Assembly (NCBI RefSeq): GCF_004331385.1 | Contig: NZ_SJON01000015.1 | Coordinates: forward strand, 1-64,000 | Direction of reading: 5' to 3' | Length of the DNA: 64,000 nucleotides | Source of the DNA: Enterobacter quasihormaechei | Lineage (GTDB): Bacteria; Pseudomonadota; Gammaproteobacteria; Enterobacterales; Enterobacteriaceae | Shown: positions 1 to 9,066 of the stretch, in pieces | How positions within the stretch are numbered: position 1 is the first letter of the stretch | How the letters are laid out: the number at the start of each line of letters is the position of its first letter | Made by a program: the position numbers and the translations under genes | Notes under the pieces: model-generated | What the model saw: only the letters and a program-made list of their open reading frames with translations | The model's database searches: none | What the model was told of the DNA's origin: nothing

Positions 1-3
1 CAT

Positions 4-33
4 GGCGGGTGGCGCTGCGCTTACCCGCCCTAC
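4..33. repeat. REP-like palindromic element
   Basis: Imperfect palindrome with arms around GCGGGTGGCG and TTACCCGCC. The same design recurs near 27739, 35812, 35858, 40959, 57504 and 62017, always outside genes or at their very ends. This matches enterobacterial REP elements, which are extragenic, often follow operons and may stabilise mRNA 3' ends. Here it lies beyond the tRNA-Leu terminator. Confidence 0.75.
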
Positions 34-57
34 GAAAACAATACATAATCTACAGAC

Positions 58-85
58 GAAAAAAAAGACGTCTTTCGACGTCTTT
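58..85 (-). terminator. Intrinsic terminator of the secG-tRNA-Leu transcript
   Basis: On the minus strand a perfect 9-bp stem (arms 77-85 and 64-72) closes a GAAA tetraloop and runs into a U tract. It follows the tRNA 3' end by about 12 bases, so it should end the transcript carrying the tRNA. Confidence 0.9.
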
Positions 86-97
86 CTTCTGGAATAT

Positions 98-184
98 TGG
101 TACCGAGGATGGGACTCGAACCCACAAGCCCGTTAGGGCACTACCACCTCAAGGTAGCGTGTCTACCAATTCCACCACCTCGGT
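98..184 (-). tRNA. leuU: tRNA-Leu, anticodon GAG
   Basis: An 87-nt class II tRNA with a long variable arm. The acceptor stem pairs ACCGAGG (178-184) with CCTCGGT, then comes discriminator A and an encoded CCA (98-100). The anticodon loop reads CTTGAGG, giving GAG, which decodes CUC/CUU. The T-loop GTTCGAA is present. It lies just downstream of secG on the same strand, as leuU does in E. coli. The first pair is A-U here, where E. coli leuU as I recall it has G-U. Confidence 0.95.
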
Positions 185-193
185 ACGGAATAC

Positions 194-526
194 TTACTGC
201 GGGATATCGCTGGTTGGCTTAGCCGGTGCAGCTGGCTGAGTCTGCTCAGTTTTGGCTGGCGCGCTCAGATTTTCCCACTCGCTTCCTTTACTGGTCTTGT
301 TGCTGTTGATATTGCCCAGCACCAGACTGATGATGAAGAACAGCGTAGCCAGAATCGCCGTCGTGCGGGTCATGAAGTTCGCAGAACCACTTGAACCGAA
401 CAGCGTACCGGAAGCGCCTGCTCCGAAGGAGGCTCCCATATCAGCGCCTTTACCTTGTTGCAGCATGATCAGCGCTACGAGAGCGATGGCTACAATAAGG
501 AAAATAACTAAAAGAGCTTCGTACAT
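194..526 (-). CDS. secG: Protein-export membrane protein SecG
   Basis: 110 aa, the usual SecG length. SecG is the small, non-essential subunit of the SecYEG translocon and stimulates SecA-driven export across the inner membrane. Two hydrophobic helices (about residues 2-22 and 52-72) flank a cytoplasmic Gly/Ser-rich loop (GADMGASFGAGASGTLFG), and the tail is rich in Pro and Ala. The frame is open 16 codons further upstream, but the start at 526 (MYEALLV) matches the family. Transcription probably continues into tRNA-Leu downstream. Confidence 0.97.
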   Translation of the reverse strand: MYEALLVIFLIVAIALVALIMLQQGKGADMGASFGAGASGTLFGSSGSANFMTRTTAILATLFFIISLVLGNINSNKTSKGSEWENLSAPAKTEQTQPAAPAKPTSDIPQ

Positions 527-700
527 AATCAACCTGTTCCTTGCGGATTTGCCGCATACCAATGCTTCGACCAATTAGCAGGATTTTGTTTCCCACTGAA
601 GCGGGTGTGAATACTAACCAAAGCGAATCACCTTCGCAAGGGCATTTTCGAGGCATTGTATCAACTGCGGAAAAAAACAGCAAAAAGCCATGAATTGCTT

Positions 701-727
701 AAAACAAAGGCGGCAAACGCCGCCTTT
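701..727 (-). terminator. Terminator between glmM and secG
   Basis: A GC-rich 8-bp stem (AAGGCGGC and GCCGCCTT) with an AAAC/GTTT loop, flanked by T-rich sequence on both sides. It lies about 20 bases past the glmM stop and should end the folP-glmM message before the secG leader. The rest of 527-748 shows nothing beyond a presumed secG promoter. Confidence 0.8.
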
Positions 728-748
728 TTAAACACTTATTCTGAAAGA

Positions 749-2086
749 TTATGCAGCTTTAACTGCGTCCGCTATGCGGTGCGCAAATTCGGTCACCTGT
801 GCTTCGTCTTCACCTTCCACCATTACGCGGATCAGCGGCTCCGTACCTGACTTACGCAGCAGGACGCGACCGCGGCTGCCAAGCGCAGCTTCAACGTCTG
901 CCATCACCGCTTTCACGTTATCATTTTCCAGCGGATCGCCTTTACCGGCAGTGAAGCGCACGTTCACCAGGATCTGCGGGAACATTTTCATGCCGCTGCA
1001 AAGGTCGTGCAGGCTCATGTGGTTACGCGCCATCGCGGCAACCACCTGAAGCGCCGCCACAATGCCGTCACCGGTGGTGGTTTTATCGAGCAGGATCACG
1101 TGGCCGGAATTTTCCGCGCCAATACGCCAGCCTTTCTCCTGGAGTTTTTCCAGCACGTAGCGGTCGCCCACTTTCGCGCGCACAAACGGAATACCCAGCT
1201 GTTTCAGCGCCAGCTCCAGACCCATATTGCTCATCAGCGTGCCCACCGCACCGCCGCGCAGTTGCCCCTGACGCAGGCCTTCACGGGCAATGATGTAGAG
1301 GATCTGATCGCCATCGACCTTATTACCTTCGTGGTCAACCATGATCACGCGGTCGCCGTCGCCGTCCAGGGCGATACCCAGATCGGCTTTTTCAGCCAGC
1401 ACGCGCGCCTGCAAGGCACGCACGTCTGTCGCCCCGACTTCTTCGTTGATGTTCAGGCCGTCCGGCTCGCAGCCGATGGTGATCACTTTCGCGCCCAGCT
1501 CGCGGAAAACATTCGGCGCAATGTGGTAAGTCGCACCGTTTGCACAGTCCACCACAATTTTAAGGTGTGCCAGACTCAGTTCATTCGGGAAAGTGCCTTT
1601 GCAGAATTCAATGTAGCGGCCTGCGGCATCGACGATTCGGTTTGCTTTACCCAGCTCAGCGGAGTCGACGCAGGTGATCTCTTTTTCCATTTCCGCTTCA
1701 ATGGCCTCTTCTACGTCATCCGGCAGCTTGGTGCCGTCGATGGAGAAGAATTTGATACCGTTGTCGTAAAACGGGTTATGAGAAGCTGAAATGACGATAC
1801 CCGCTTCCGCACGGAAGGTGCGGGTCAGATAGGCAACAGCAGGGGTCGGCATTGGACCCGTAAAGGAAGCTGAAAGCCCCGCCGCCGCCAGCCCGGCTTC
1901 CAGCGCGGACTCCAGCATATAACCCGAAATACGGGTGTCTTTCCCAATAATGATCTTACGGGATCCATGACGCGCCAGTACCTTACCCGCCGCCCAGCCC
2001 AGCTTCAGGACAAAGTCAGGGGTAATTGGCGCATCGCCTACGCGCCCACGGATGCCATCGGTACCAAAATATTTACGATTACTCAT
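749..2086 (-). CDS. glmM: Phosphoglucosamine mutase
   Basis: 445 aa, equal to E. coli GlmM. It converts glucosamine-6-phosphate to glucosamine-1-phosphate, the committed step towards UDP-GlcNAc for peptidoglycan and LPS. Visible motifs are the phosphoserine loop ISASHNPF, the metal loop DGDGDRVIM, the sugar loop ENSGH and the C-terminal phosphate loop [12 protein letters not shown]. The start at 2086 ([14 protein letters not shown]) is the family start; 14 upstream in-frame codons are discounted. It overlaps the end of folP by 8 bp, implying translational coupling. Confidence 0.97.
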   Translation of the reverse strand: MSNRKYFGTDGIRGRVGDAPITPDFVLKLGWAAGKVLARHGSRKIIIGKDTRISGYMLESALEAGLAAAGLSASFTGPMPTPAVAYLTRTFRAEAGIVISASHNPFYDNGIKFFSIDGTKLPDDVEEAIEAEMEKEITCVDSAELGKANRIVDAAGRYIEFCKGTFPNELSLAHLKIVVDCANGATYHIAPNVFRELGAKVITIGCEPDGLNINEEVGATDVRALQARVLAEKADLGIALDGDGDRVIMVDHEGNKVDGDQILYIIAREGLRQGQLRGGAVGTLMSNMGLELALKQLGIPFVRAKVGDRYVLEKLQEKGWRIGAENSGHVILLDKTTTGDGIVAALQVVAAMARNHMSLHDLCSGMKMFPQILVNVRFTAGKGDPLENDNVKAVMADVEAALGSRGRVLLRKSGTEPLIRVMVEGEDEAQVTEFAHRIADAVKAA

Positions 2087-2927
2087 AGCGTTTGTTTTCC
2101 TTCGCTGCCAGTGTGGCTTCCACCACACGCATGGCTTCTACTGTTTCTTTTACGTCATGGACACGAATGATGTGTGCACCTTGCATCGCGGCAATCACCG
2201 CGCAGGCCAGACTGCCGCTCAGACGTTCGCTCGGCCCAACATTCAGTAACTGACCAATCATCGATTTTCTCGACATTCCCACCAGCAGTGGCAGGCCGAA
2301 CTGATGAAATTCTGATAAGCGCGCAAGCAACGCGTAATTGTGGGAGAGATTTTTACCGAAACCGAAGCCCGGGTCGAGCAGCAATTTCTCTTTTGCGATA
2401 CCCGCACGTTCACAACGTTCGATATGCTCAATAAAGAAGCGGCTGACGTCAGCAAACACATCTTCATACTTTGGCGCTTCCTGCATTGTCTTCGGCTGCC
2501 CCTGCATATGCATCAGGCACACCGGTAGCCCGGTCTCCGCGGCGGCTTCAATCGCGCCCGGCTCGGTCAGCGAGCGGATATCATTGATAATGTGAGCGCC
2601 CACTCTCGCCACTTCACGGATCACTTCGGGTTTAGAGGTATCCACGGAGATCCACACTTCAAAGCGCTGGGCGATAGCTTCCACCACCGGCACCACGCGC
2701 GCCAGCTCTTCTTCCACCGAAACGTCCGCCGCGCCAGGCCGCGTTGATTCCCCGCCAACGTCAATGATAGTGGCACCCGCGTTGATCATTAAATTCGCGT
2801 GCTTAACCGCGTCGATGAGCGAGTTATGCGTGCCGCCGTCAGAGAAGGAATCAGGCGTGACGTTCAGGATCCCCATCACATGCGGATGTGAAAGGTCGAG
2901 ATGCGAGTCCTGGGCGAAGAGTTTCAT
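2079..2927 (-). CDS. folP: Dihydropteroate synthase
   Basis: 282 aa, as in E. coli. It condenses p-aminobenzoate with 6-hydroxymethyl-dihydropterin pyrophosphate in folate synthesis and is the sulfonamide target. The TIM-barrel signatures [11 protein letters not shown] (near residue 22), [11 protein letters not shown] (near 56), the DPGFGFGK loop and a C-terminal IRVHDV are all present. A terminator separates it from ftsH, and it overlaps glmM by 8 bp. No sulfonamide-resistance insertion is visible in the substrate loops. Confidence 0.97.
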   Translation of the reverse strand: MKLFAQDSHLDLSHPHVMGILNVTPDSFSDGGTHNSLIDAVKHANLMINAGATIIDVGGESTRPGAADVSVEEELARVVPVVEAIAQRFEVWISVDTSKPEVIREVARVGAHIINDIRSLTEPGAIEAAAETGLPVCLMHMQGQPKTMQEAPKYEDVFADVSRFFIEHIERCERAGIAKEKLLLDPGFGFGKNLSHNYALLARLSEFHQFGLPLLVGMSRKSMIGQLLNVGPSERLSGSLACAVIAAMQGAHIIRVHDVKETVEAMRVVEATLAAKENKRYE

Positions 2928-2964
2928 GGTGAATTCCCTGGAATTAATATGGTTAAACAGATAA

Positions 2965-2995
2965 GAAAAAACCCCGGAGCAAGCTCCAGGGTTTG
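2965..2995 (-). terminator. Terminator after ftsH
   Basis: On the minus strand, AACCCTGGAGC pairs with GCTCCGGGGTT and is followed by six T. It sits between the ftsH stop and the folP start. Since folP and glmM follow on the same strand, read-through or a separate folP promoter is expected. Confidence 0.85.
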
Positions 2996-3026
2996 AGGTA
3001 CAGACAAACGCTTCAACAGCAGTGAC

Positions 3027-4961
3027 TTACTTGTCGCCCAACTGCTCTGACATGGTGTTGCCCGGGTTTGGCGTACGCGGTTCATCGACCGGACGCGGCG
3101 CACGCGGGGTGCCATTGTTGTCAGAATTGTTAGACGCACCTGGGTCTTCCCAGCCTGCTGGCGGACGCACTTCGCGGCGAGCCATCAGGTCGTCAATCTG
3201 CGGAGCATCGATGGTCTCATATTTCATGAGCGCATCTTTCATCGAATGCAGGATGTCCATATTGTCGTTCAGGATCTGACGGGCGCGAGCGTAGTTACGT
3301 TCAATCAGCGCTTTCACTTCCTGGTCGATGATACGTGCCGTTTCATCGGACATATGTTTCGCTTTCGCCACAGAGCGGCCCAGGAACACTTCGCCCTCTT
3401 CCTCTGCATACAGCAGCGGACCGAGTTTGTCGGAGAAGCCCCACTGCGTCACCATGTTACGCGCCAGGTTTGTCGCCACTTTAATGTCGTTCGACGCACC
3501 GGTGGAAACATGTTCCGCACCGTAGATAATCTCTTCCGCCAGACGACCGCCGTACAGGGTTGAAATCTGACTTTCCAGCTTCTGACGGCTGGCGCTGATT
3601 GCGTCGCCTTCAGGCAGGAAGAAGGTCACACCCAGTGCACGACCGCGCGGAATAATCGTTACCTTGTGTACCGGATCGTGTTCCGGCACCAGACGGCCAA
3701 TAATCGCGTGACCTGCTTCGTGGTACGCCGTGGACTCTTTCTGCGCTTCCGTCATCACCATGGAGCGACGTTCCGCACCCATCATGATTTTGTCTTTCGC
3801 TTTCTCGAACTCCACCATGGACACCACGCGCTTGTTACCGCGAGCGGCGAACAGTGCAGCTTCGTTGACCAGGTTAGCCAGGTCTGCACCGGAGAAGCCT
3901 GGAGTACCGCGCGCAATGATAGCCGCGTCGATATCTGGCGCCAGCGGTACGCGACGCATGTGCACTTTCAGAATCTGTTCACGACCGCGAACATCCGGCA
4001 GACCGACCACAACCTGACGGTCGAAACGACCTGGACGCAGCAGCGCAGGGTCGAGGACGTCCGGACGGTTAGTTGCCGCGATAACGATAATACCTTCGTT
4101 ACCTTCGAAGCCGTCCATCTCAACCAGCATCTGGTTCAGGGTCTGCTCACGCTCATCGTGTCCACCGCCCAGGCCTGCGCCACGCTGGCGGCCTACGGCG
4201 TCGATTTCATCGATGAAGATGATGCACGGTGCTGCTTTCTTGGCCTGTTCGAACATGTCACGCACACGAGATGCACCGACACCCACGAACATTTCAACGA
4301 AGTCAGAACCTGAAATAGTAAAGAACGGCACCTTCGCTTCACCCGCGATGGCTTTCGCCAGCAGGGTTTTACCGGTACCCGGAGGGCCGACCATCAGGAC
4401 GCCTTTCGGGATCTTACCGCCCAGTTTCTGGAAACGGCTCGGCTCGCGCAGGTATTCAACCAGTTCACCGACCTCTTCTTTCGCTTCGTCACAGCCTGCA
4501 ACGTCAGCAAACGTGGTCTTGATCTGGTCTTCCGTCAGCATACGCGCCTTGCTCTTACCGAACGACATGGCACCTTTGCCACCGCCGCCCTGCATCTGGC
4601 GCATAAAGAAGATCCAGACGCCAATAAGCAGCAGCATCGGGAACCAGGAAATGAAGATAGAAGCCAGCAGGCTTGGTTCTTCTGGCGGCTCGCCTACCAC
4701 TTTGACGTTTTTGGTCAGAAGGTTATCAAGCAGCTTAGGATCGTTCACCGGGATGTAAGTCGTGTAACGGTTACTATCTTTCTTGGTAACGTTGATCTCA
4801 CGTCCGTTGATACGCGCTTCGCGAACCTGGTCCTGATTGACCTCTTGCAGGAAGGTAGAATAATCCACCTTGCGGCCATTCGACTCGCTGGGCCCAAAGC
4901 TCTGGAATACTGACATCAGCACAACGGCAATGACCAGCCAGAGTATTAGGTTTTTCGCCAT
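3027..4961 (-). CDS. ftsH: ATP-dependent zinc metalloprotease FtsH
   Basis: 644 aa from the start at 4961 (MAKNLILW); three codons upstream at 4970 a second ATG gives a 647-aa form, and both starts have been annotated in E. coli. It is a membrane-bound AAA+ protease that degrades LpxC, sigma-32, lambda CII and misassembled membrane proteins. Two transmembrane segments (about 5-24 and 99-120) precede Walker A GPPGTGKT, Walker [10 protein letters not shown], the second region of homology ([17 protein letters not shown]) and zinc motif HEAGH. The tail is Pro/Asn-rich and ends in SEQLGDK. It follows rlmE by about 100 bp. Confidence 0.98.
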   Translation of the reverse strand: MAKNLILWLVIAVVLMSVFQSFGPSESNGRKVDYSTFLQEVNQDQVREARINGREINVTKKDSNRYTTYIPVNDPKLLDNLLTKNVKVVGEPPEEPSLLASIFISWFPMLLLIGVWIFFMRQMQGGGGKGAMSFGKSKARMLTEDQIKTTFADVAGCDEAKEEVGELVEYLREPSRFQKLGGKIPKGVLMVGPPGTGKTLLAKAIAGEAKVPFFTISGSDFVEMFVGVGASRVRDMFEQAKKAAPCIIFIDEIDAVGRQRGAGLGGGHDEREQTLNQMLVEMDGFEGNEGIIVIAATNRPDVLDPALLRPGRFDRQVVVGLPDVRGREQILKVHMRRVPLAPDIDAAIIARGTPGFSGADLANLVNEAALFAARGNKRVVSMVEFEKAKDKIMMGAERRSMVMTEAQKESTAYHEAGHAIIGRLVPEHDPVHKVTIIPRGRALGVTFFLPEGDAISASRQKLESQISTLYGGRLAEEIIYGAEHVSTGASNDIKVATNLARNMVTQWGFSDKLGPLLYAEEEGEVFLGRSVAKAKHMSDETARIIDQEVKALIERNYARARQILNDNMDILHSMKDALMKYETIDAPQIDDLMARREVRPPAGWEDPGASNNSDNNGTPRAPRPVDEPRTPNPGNTMSEQLGDK

Positions 4962-5063
4962 GTCACTCAAGGGATTAACCTCACATTACAACTGTGTTAA
5001 AAACAGCGTCAGGATACTCTATATCCAGTTTCATTCAAACTTTCGTCTGAAATCTCCCGGTTA

Positions 5064-5690
5064 TCATTTTCGCCCGGTCGCTACAATATACACTTCACGG
5101 GAACGGGCCCGGGAAGAGTCCGGCTTACGAACTTTGACCTTCGCAAACAGGGAGCGAATTTCCTTAAGATACTCCTCGAAACCTTCGCCCTGAAACACCT
5201 TCACAACAAAACTACCACCAGGCGCTAGTACATCACGACACATTTCTAACGCTAGTTCCACCAGATACATGGCGCGGGGGATATCCACCGCCGGTGTTCC
5301 GCACATATTTGGTGCCATATCCGACATGACAACCTGGACCTTGCTGTCACCAACACGATCAAGTAATGCTTTAAGCACTAATTCATCACGAAAGTCGCCC
5401 TGAAGGAAGTCGACACCAACGATGGGATCCATTGGTAAAAGATCGCATGCGATGATTCGTCCCGTTCCGCCGATCTGCGTAACCGCATACTGGGACCATC
5501 CGCCAGGTGCCGCACCGAGGTCGACTACCGTCATTCCCGGTTTAAAAAGTTTGTCACTTTGCTGTATTTCATCAAGTTTAAACCAGGCGCGGGAACGCAA
5601 CCCCTTTTTCTGCGCCTGTTGAACATATTTATCGCTAAAGTGTTCCTGAAGCCAGCGGCTGGAGCTGGCAGAACGCTTTTTACCTGTCAT
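5064..5690 (-). CDS. rlmE: 23S rRNA 2'-O-ribose methyltransferase (Um2552)
   Basis: 208 aa (E. coli RlmE 209). It methylates U2552 in the A loop of 23S rRNA in the assembled 50S subunit and is a heat-shock gene in E. coli, usually co-transcribed with ftsH as here. Lys38, the SAM-binding [12 protein letters not shown] and the catalytic Asp in SDMAP are visible. The conserved SDMAPNMSG stretch reads SDMAPNMCG here, a Ser-to-Cys change beside the active site. The final Pro of the E. coli protein is missing. Confidence 0.96.
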   Translation of the reverse strand: MTGKKRSASSSRWLQEHFSDKYVQQAQKKGLRSRAWFKLDEIQQSDKLFKPGMTVVDLGAAPGGWSQYAVTQIGGTGRIIACDLLPMDPIVGVDFLQGDFRDELVLKALLDRVGDSKVQVVMSDMAPNMCGTPAVDIPRAMYLVELALEMCRDVLAPGGSFVVKVFQGEGFEEYLKEIRSLFAKVKVRKPDSSRARSREVYIVATGRK

Positions 5691-5817
5691 TTAACATTTC
5701 CGTCCTGGTTCATCGTTGCTTGCCTGTGACGTAAATTTCTACGCAGCTATTTGGCGATATTAGGGAGATGGCGGTAGAATGAACCGTTTTCAATCCCAAC
5801 GTAAGCAAAAATATACG

Positions 5818-6111
5818 ATGAATCTGAGTACTAAACAAAAACAGCACCTTAAAGGTCTGGCACATCCGCTCAAGCCTGTAGTGATGCTTGGCAACAATGG
5901 TTTGACCGAAGGGGTGCTTGCCGAGATTGAACAAGCGCTGGAACACCACGAGCTGATCAAGGTGAAAATCGCCTCTGAAGACAGAGACACTAAAAACCTG
6001 ATCGTGGAAGCCATCGTGCGCGAAACCGGCGCCTGTAATGTACAGGTCATCGGTAAAACGCTGGTGCTCTATCGCCCATCTAAAGAGCGTAAAATCTCGC
6101 TGCCACGTTAA
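5818..6111 (+). CDS. yhbY: Ribosome assembly RNA-binding protein YhbY
   Basis: 97 aa, a single CRS1-YhbY (CRM) RNA-binding domain with the GxxG-like loop LGNNGLTEG near residue 24. Family members associate with pre-50S particles. The start at 5818 (MNLSTKQKQHLKG) matches the family; 13 codons upstream are open but not conserved. It is divergent from rlmE, with the shared promoters in 5691-5817. Confidence 0.93.
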   Translation: MNLSTKQKQHLKGLAHPLKPVVMLGNNGLTEGVLAEIEQALEHHELIKVKIASEDRDTKNLIVEAIVRETGACNVQVIGKTLVLYRPSKERKISLPR

Positions 6112-6197
6112 GGATATCCTGAATCAATCACATTTTCTGTGTGAAACGAGGGATTTCTTTCAGCAGGCGAGCAAAATGCCATGCTCCTTGAGTTGAT

Positions 6198-6226
6198 AAA
6201 AGGCCGCTATGCGGCCTTTTTCTTTT
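6198..6226. terminator. Convergent terminator, yhbY and greA
   Basis: The 8-bp stem AAGGCCGC/GCGGCCTT is flanked by A on the left and a T-rich run on the right, so it can act in both directions. It lies between the convergent ends of yhbY and greA. The 85 bases before it show nothing else. Confidence 0.85.
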
Positions 6227-6262
6227 CTTTACAATGTATCAACATCTTAGAAGAGAAGCGAA

Positions 6263-6739
6263 TTACAGGTATTCAACCTTAATAATTTCGTATTCCACTT
6301 CGCCGCCCGGGGTGCGGATAGTCACAACATCGTCCTGCTCTTTGCCAATCAGGCCGCGAGCAATCGGGGAGTTCACCGAAATCAGGTTCTGTTTGAAGTC
6401 CGCTTCGTCATCACCCACGATGCGGTAGGTTTGTTCTTCGTCGTTGTCCAGATTCAGGACGGTGACGGTAGAACCGAAGATCACGCGACCGTTGTTTGGC
6501 ATTTTAGTGATATCGATAACCTGCGCATTGGACAGTTTCGCTTCGATATCTTTGATGCGCCCCTCGCAGAAGCCCTGCTGTTCACGCGCCGCGTGGTATT
6601 CAGCATTCTCTTTCAGGTCGCCATGCTCACGCGCATCCGCGATAGCGGCGATGATTTCAGGGCGACGTACGGATTTCAGAAAATCCAGCTCTTCGCGCAG
6701 TTTTTCGGCACCACGTAAGGTCATCGGAATAGCTTGCAT
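6263..6739 (-). CDS. greA: Transcription elongation factor GreA
   Basis: 158 aa, identical in length to E. coli GreA. It enters the RNA polymerase secondary channel and stimulates cleavage of backtracked transcripts. The N-terminal antiparallel coiled coil (about residues 1-75) carries the tip acidic pair in [15 protein letters not shown], and the C-terminal globular domain ends in [10 protein letters not shown]. The upstream leader holds a probable attenuator. Confidence 0.98.
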   Translation of the reverse strand: MQAIPMTLRGAEKLREELDFLKSVRRPEIIAAIADAREHGDLKENAEYHAAREQQGFCEGRIKDIEAKLSNAQVIDITKMPNNGRVIFGSTVTVLNLDNDEEQTYRIVGDDEADFKQNLISVNSPIARGLIGKEQDDVVTIRTPGGEVEYEIIKVEYL

Positions 6740-6810
6740 TTGTTATACCTCTTAAACATTCCTGTTGGGAGCAGTGTTCCCTGCTCCAGCCCACCTGAAC
6801 AGGCCAGAAG

Positions 6811-6847
6811 CAAAAAGAAAACCGACCCGGGAGCAACGCCCCAGGTC
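6811..6847 (-). promoter_or_regulatory. greA leader terminator, GraL-like
   Basis: Reading leftward, a GC-rich hairpin (GACCTGGGGCG...CCCGGGTC) is followed by GGTTTTCTTTTT, about 70 bases before the greA start codon. A strong intrinsic terminator inside the leader of greA is the arrangement that yields the GraL small RNAs in E. coli. I see the terminator directly; the name is by position and structure, and I cannot fix the RNA 5' end. Confidence 0.65.
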
Positions 6848-6967
6848 AGCAGCAATTTTTCAATTTGATACGCATTTTACCGCGAAGTTCACTATGGGTC
6901 ATCGTTTACTTTACAGTGCCATGCACCGTAGTATGACGGTTTGTTTTCGGGTTGTTAGCGCGAGATT

Positions 6968-8401
6968 ATGCGATTTTCCAGTTTTATCATCGGATTGACC
7001 ACCAGTATAACGTTCACCGTTCAGGCCGCGAATGTTGATGAGTACATTAATCAGCTGCCCGCCGGCGCGAACCTTGCCCTGATGGTGCAAAAGGTTGGCG
7101 CGCAGGCCCCCCAGATTGACTATCACAGTCAACAGATGGCGCTGCCTGCGAGTACCCAGAAGGTGATCACTGCCCTCGCCGCCCTGCTCCAGCTCGGGCC
7201 TGACTTCCGTTTTACCACCACCCTTGAAACCAAAGGTAACGTCTCGGGTGACGAACTAAAAGGCGATCTTATCGCTCGTTTTGGTGGCGATCCCACCTTT
7301 AAGCGCCAGGATGTCCGCAACATGGTAGCGGCGCTAAAAAAATCCGGCGTGACAAAAATCGACGGAAACGTCCTGATCGACACCTCCATTTTCGCCAGCC
7401 ACGATAAAGCGCCCGGCTGGCCGTGGAATGACATGACGCAGTGCTTTAGCGCCCCGCCAGCCGCCGCAATCGTCGACCGTAACTGCTTCTCCGTTTCGCT
7501 TTACAGCGCGCCTAAGCCCAATGACTTAGCGTTTATTCGCGTTGCCTCATACTACCCGGTCACGATGTTCAGCCAGGTACGGACGCTGGCGAAAGGCTCC
7601 CCGGAGGCGCAGTATTGCGAGCTGGATGTGGTACCGGGCGATCTCAACCGCTATACGCTCACCGGCTGCCTGACCCAGCGAGCTGACCCGCTGCCGCTGG
7701 CCTTCGCCATTCAGGACGGTGCGGGCTATGCCGGGGCCATTTTCAAAGACGAACTGAAGCAGGCGGGTATCACCTACACCGGAACGCTGCTGCGCCAGAC
7801 GCAGGTGAATGAACCAGGCACTGTGATCGCCAGCAAACAGTCTGCGCCACTGCATGATTTGCTTAAGATTATGCTGAAAAAGTCGGATAACATGATTGCC
7901 GACACGGTGTTCCGCATGATTGGGCACGCGCGCTTTGGCGTGCCGGGCACCTGGCGGGCCGGTTCTGACGCCGTACGTCAGATCCTGCGCCAGCAGGCGG
8001 GTATCGATCTGGGCAATACGATCGCAGTCGATGGTTCCGGTTTATCGCGCCATAACCTGATCTCGCCGGCCACCATGATGCAGGTATTGCAGTACATCGC
8101 TCAGCATGACGCTGAGCTAAACTTTATCACGATGCTGCCGCTGGCCGGGCACGACGGTTCACTTCAGTACCGCGCGGGGCTTCACGCTGCGGGCGTGGAC
8201 GGCAAAGTGTCAGCCAAAACGGGTTCTTTGCAGGGTGTTTACAACCTTGCCGGTTTCATCACGACAGCCAGCGGACAACGTATGGCATTTGTGCAGTATC
8301 TCTCCGGGTATGCCGTCGAACCGGCCGACCAGCGCAATCGTCGTATTCCACTGGTGCGTTTCGAAAGCAGGCTCTATAAGGACATCTACCAGAATAACTA
8401 G
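6968..8401 (+). CDS. dacB: D-alanyl-D-alanine carboxypeptidase/endopeptidase PBP4
   Basis: 477 aa, as E. coli DacB. A periplasmic class C penicillin-binding protein that trims and cleaves peptidoglycan cross-links; its loss derepresses ampC in some Enterobacterales and Pseudomonas. A signal peptide ends near residue 20. The serine-hydrolase motifs are S62-T-Q-K65, SDN (in KKSDNMIAD) and KTG (in SAKTGSLQG). The stop TAG at 8399-8401 abuts the next gene, so the following response regulator is probably coupled to it. Confidence 0.97.
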   Translation: MRFSSFIIGLTTSITFTVQAANVDEYINQLPAGANLALMVQKVGAQAPQIDYHSQQMALPASTQKVITALAALLQLGPDFRFTTTLETKGNVSGDELKGDLIARFGGDPTFKRQDVRNMVAALKKSGVTKIDGNVLIDTSIFASHDKAPGWPWNDMTQCFSAPPAAAIVDRNCFSVSLYSAPKPNDLAFIRVASYYPVTMFSQVRTLAKGSPEAQYCELDVVPGDLNRYTLTGCLTQRADPLPLAFAIQDGAGYAGAIFKDELKQAGITYTGTLLRQTQVNEPGTVIASKQSAPLHDLLKIMLKKSDNMIADTVFRMIGHARFGVPGTWRAGSDAVRQILRQQAGIDLGNTIAVDGSGLSRHNLISPATMMQVLQYIAQHDAELNFITMLPLAGHDGSLQYRAGLHAAGVDGKVSAKTGSLQGVYNLAGFITTASGQRMAFVQYLSGYAVEPADQRNRRIPLVRFESRLYKDIYQNN

Positions 8402-8403
8402 TG

Positions 8404-9066
8404 ATGAAACTACTCATAGTTGAAGACGATCTGTTATTGCAGGAAGGGTTAGCGCTGGCGCTGGGGAATGAGGGCTACGCTCTGGACTGTGCCGCCACGG
8501 CCGCTGAAGCAGATGCCCTGATCCAGAGCGGAGAATACAGCCTGGTGATCCTGGACTTGGGCCTGCCAGATAAAGACGGCGCGACGTTGCTCTGCCAGTG
8601 GCGTCGTCGCGGAGTGGAAAATCCCGTATTGATTCTTACCGCCCGCGATGCCATTGAAGACAGAATTAACGGGCTGGATTCCGGGGCTGACGATTATCTG
8701 GTAAAACCCTTCGCCCTTGCCGAGCTACAGGCGCGCGTACGGGCACTGATTCGGCGCTATCAGGGCCACAGCGACAACCTGCTGACGGACGGGGATATCA
8801 CCCTTAATCTGCAAACCCAGCAGGTGCTTCGCCAGTCTCAGCCTGTGGAAGTGACGCCAAAAGAGTTCGCTCTGCTGACGCGCCTGATCATGCGCAGCGG
8901 GCATACCGTGCACCGTGAGACGCTGCAACAGGACATCTACTCCTGGCAGGACGATCCGGGTTCAAACACGCTTGAAGTGCACATTCATAATCTGCGGCGC
9001 AAGCTCGGTAAAGATCGTATCAAAACCGTACGCGGCGTGGGTTACCGTCTGGAGAGCCAGAAATGA
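8404..9066 (+). CDS. pmrA: OmpR-family response regulator, PmrA/BasR-like
   Basis: 220 aa. An N-terminal receiver has acidic pocket D8/D9, phosphoacceptor D51 (LVILDLGLPD) and the lysine of DDYLVKPF; a C-terminal winged helix contains HNLRRKLGKDRIKTVRGVGYRL. It resembles BasR/PmrA, which controls LPS modification genes conferring polymyxin resistance. A GTG one codon upstream (8401) overlaps the dacB stop; I prefer ATG at 8404 because MKLLIVEDD is the family start. E. coli K-12 has no such genes between dacB and obgE. Ortholog or paralog of the eptA-linked pair cannot be decided here. Confidence 0.85.
   Translation: MKLLIVEDDLLLQEGLALALGNEGYALDCAATAAEADALIQSGEYSLVILDLGLPDKDGATLLCQWRRRGVENPVLILTARDAIEDRINGLDSGADDYLVKPFALAELQARVRALIRRYQGHSDNLLTDGDITLNLQTQQVLRQSQPVEVTPKEFALLTRLIMRSGHTVHRETLQQDIYSWQDDPGSNTLEVHIHNLRRKLGKDRIKTVRGVGYRLESQK

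Noticed and set aside
9-239. 76-codon open frame over the left REP and tRNA-Leu
   Set aside because: It crosses a terminator and a tRNA gene; the translated segment GTEDGTRTHKPVRA is a typical artefact of translating tRNA sequence.
1007-1789. Antisense open frame in glmM, and similar ones in ftsH (3666-4313), murA (14774-15718), kdsD (20885-21700), gltD (50458-51588) and mdh (62022-62741)
   Set aside because: All are opposite conserved genes and have shadow-like composition.
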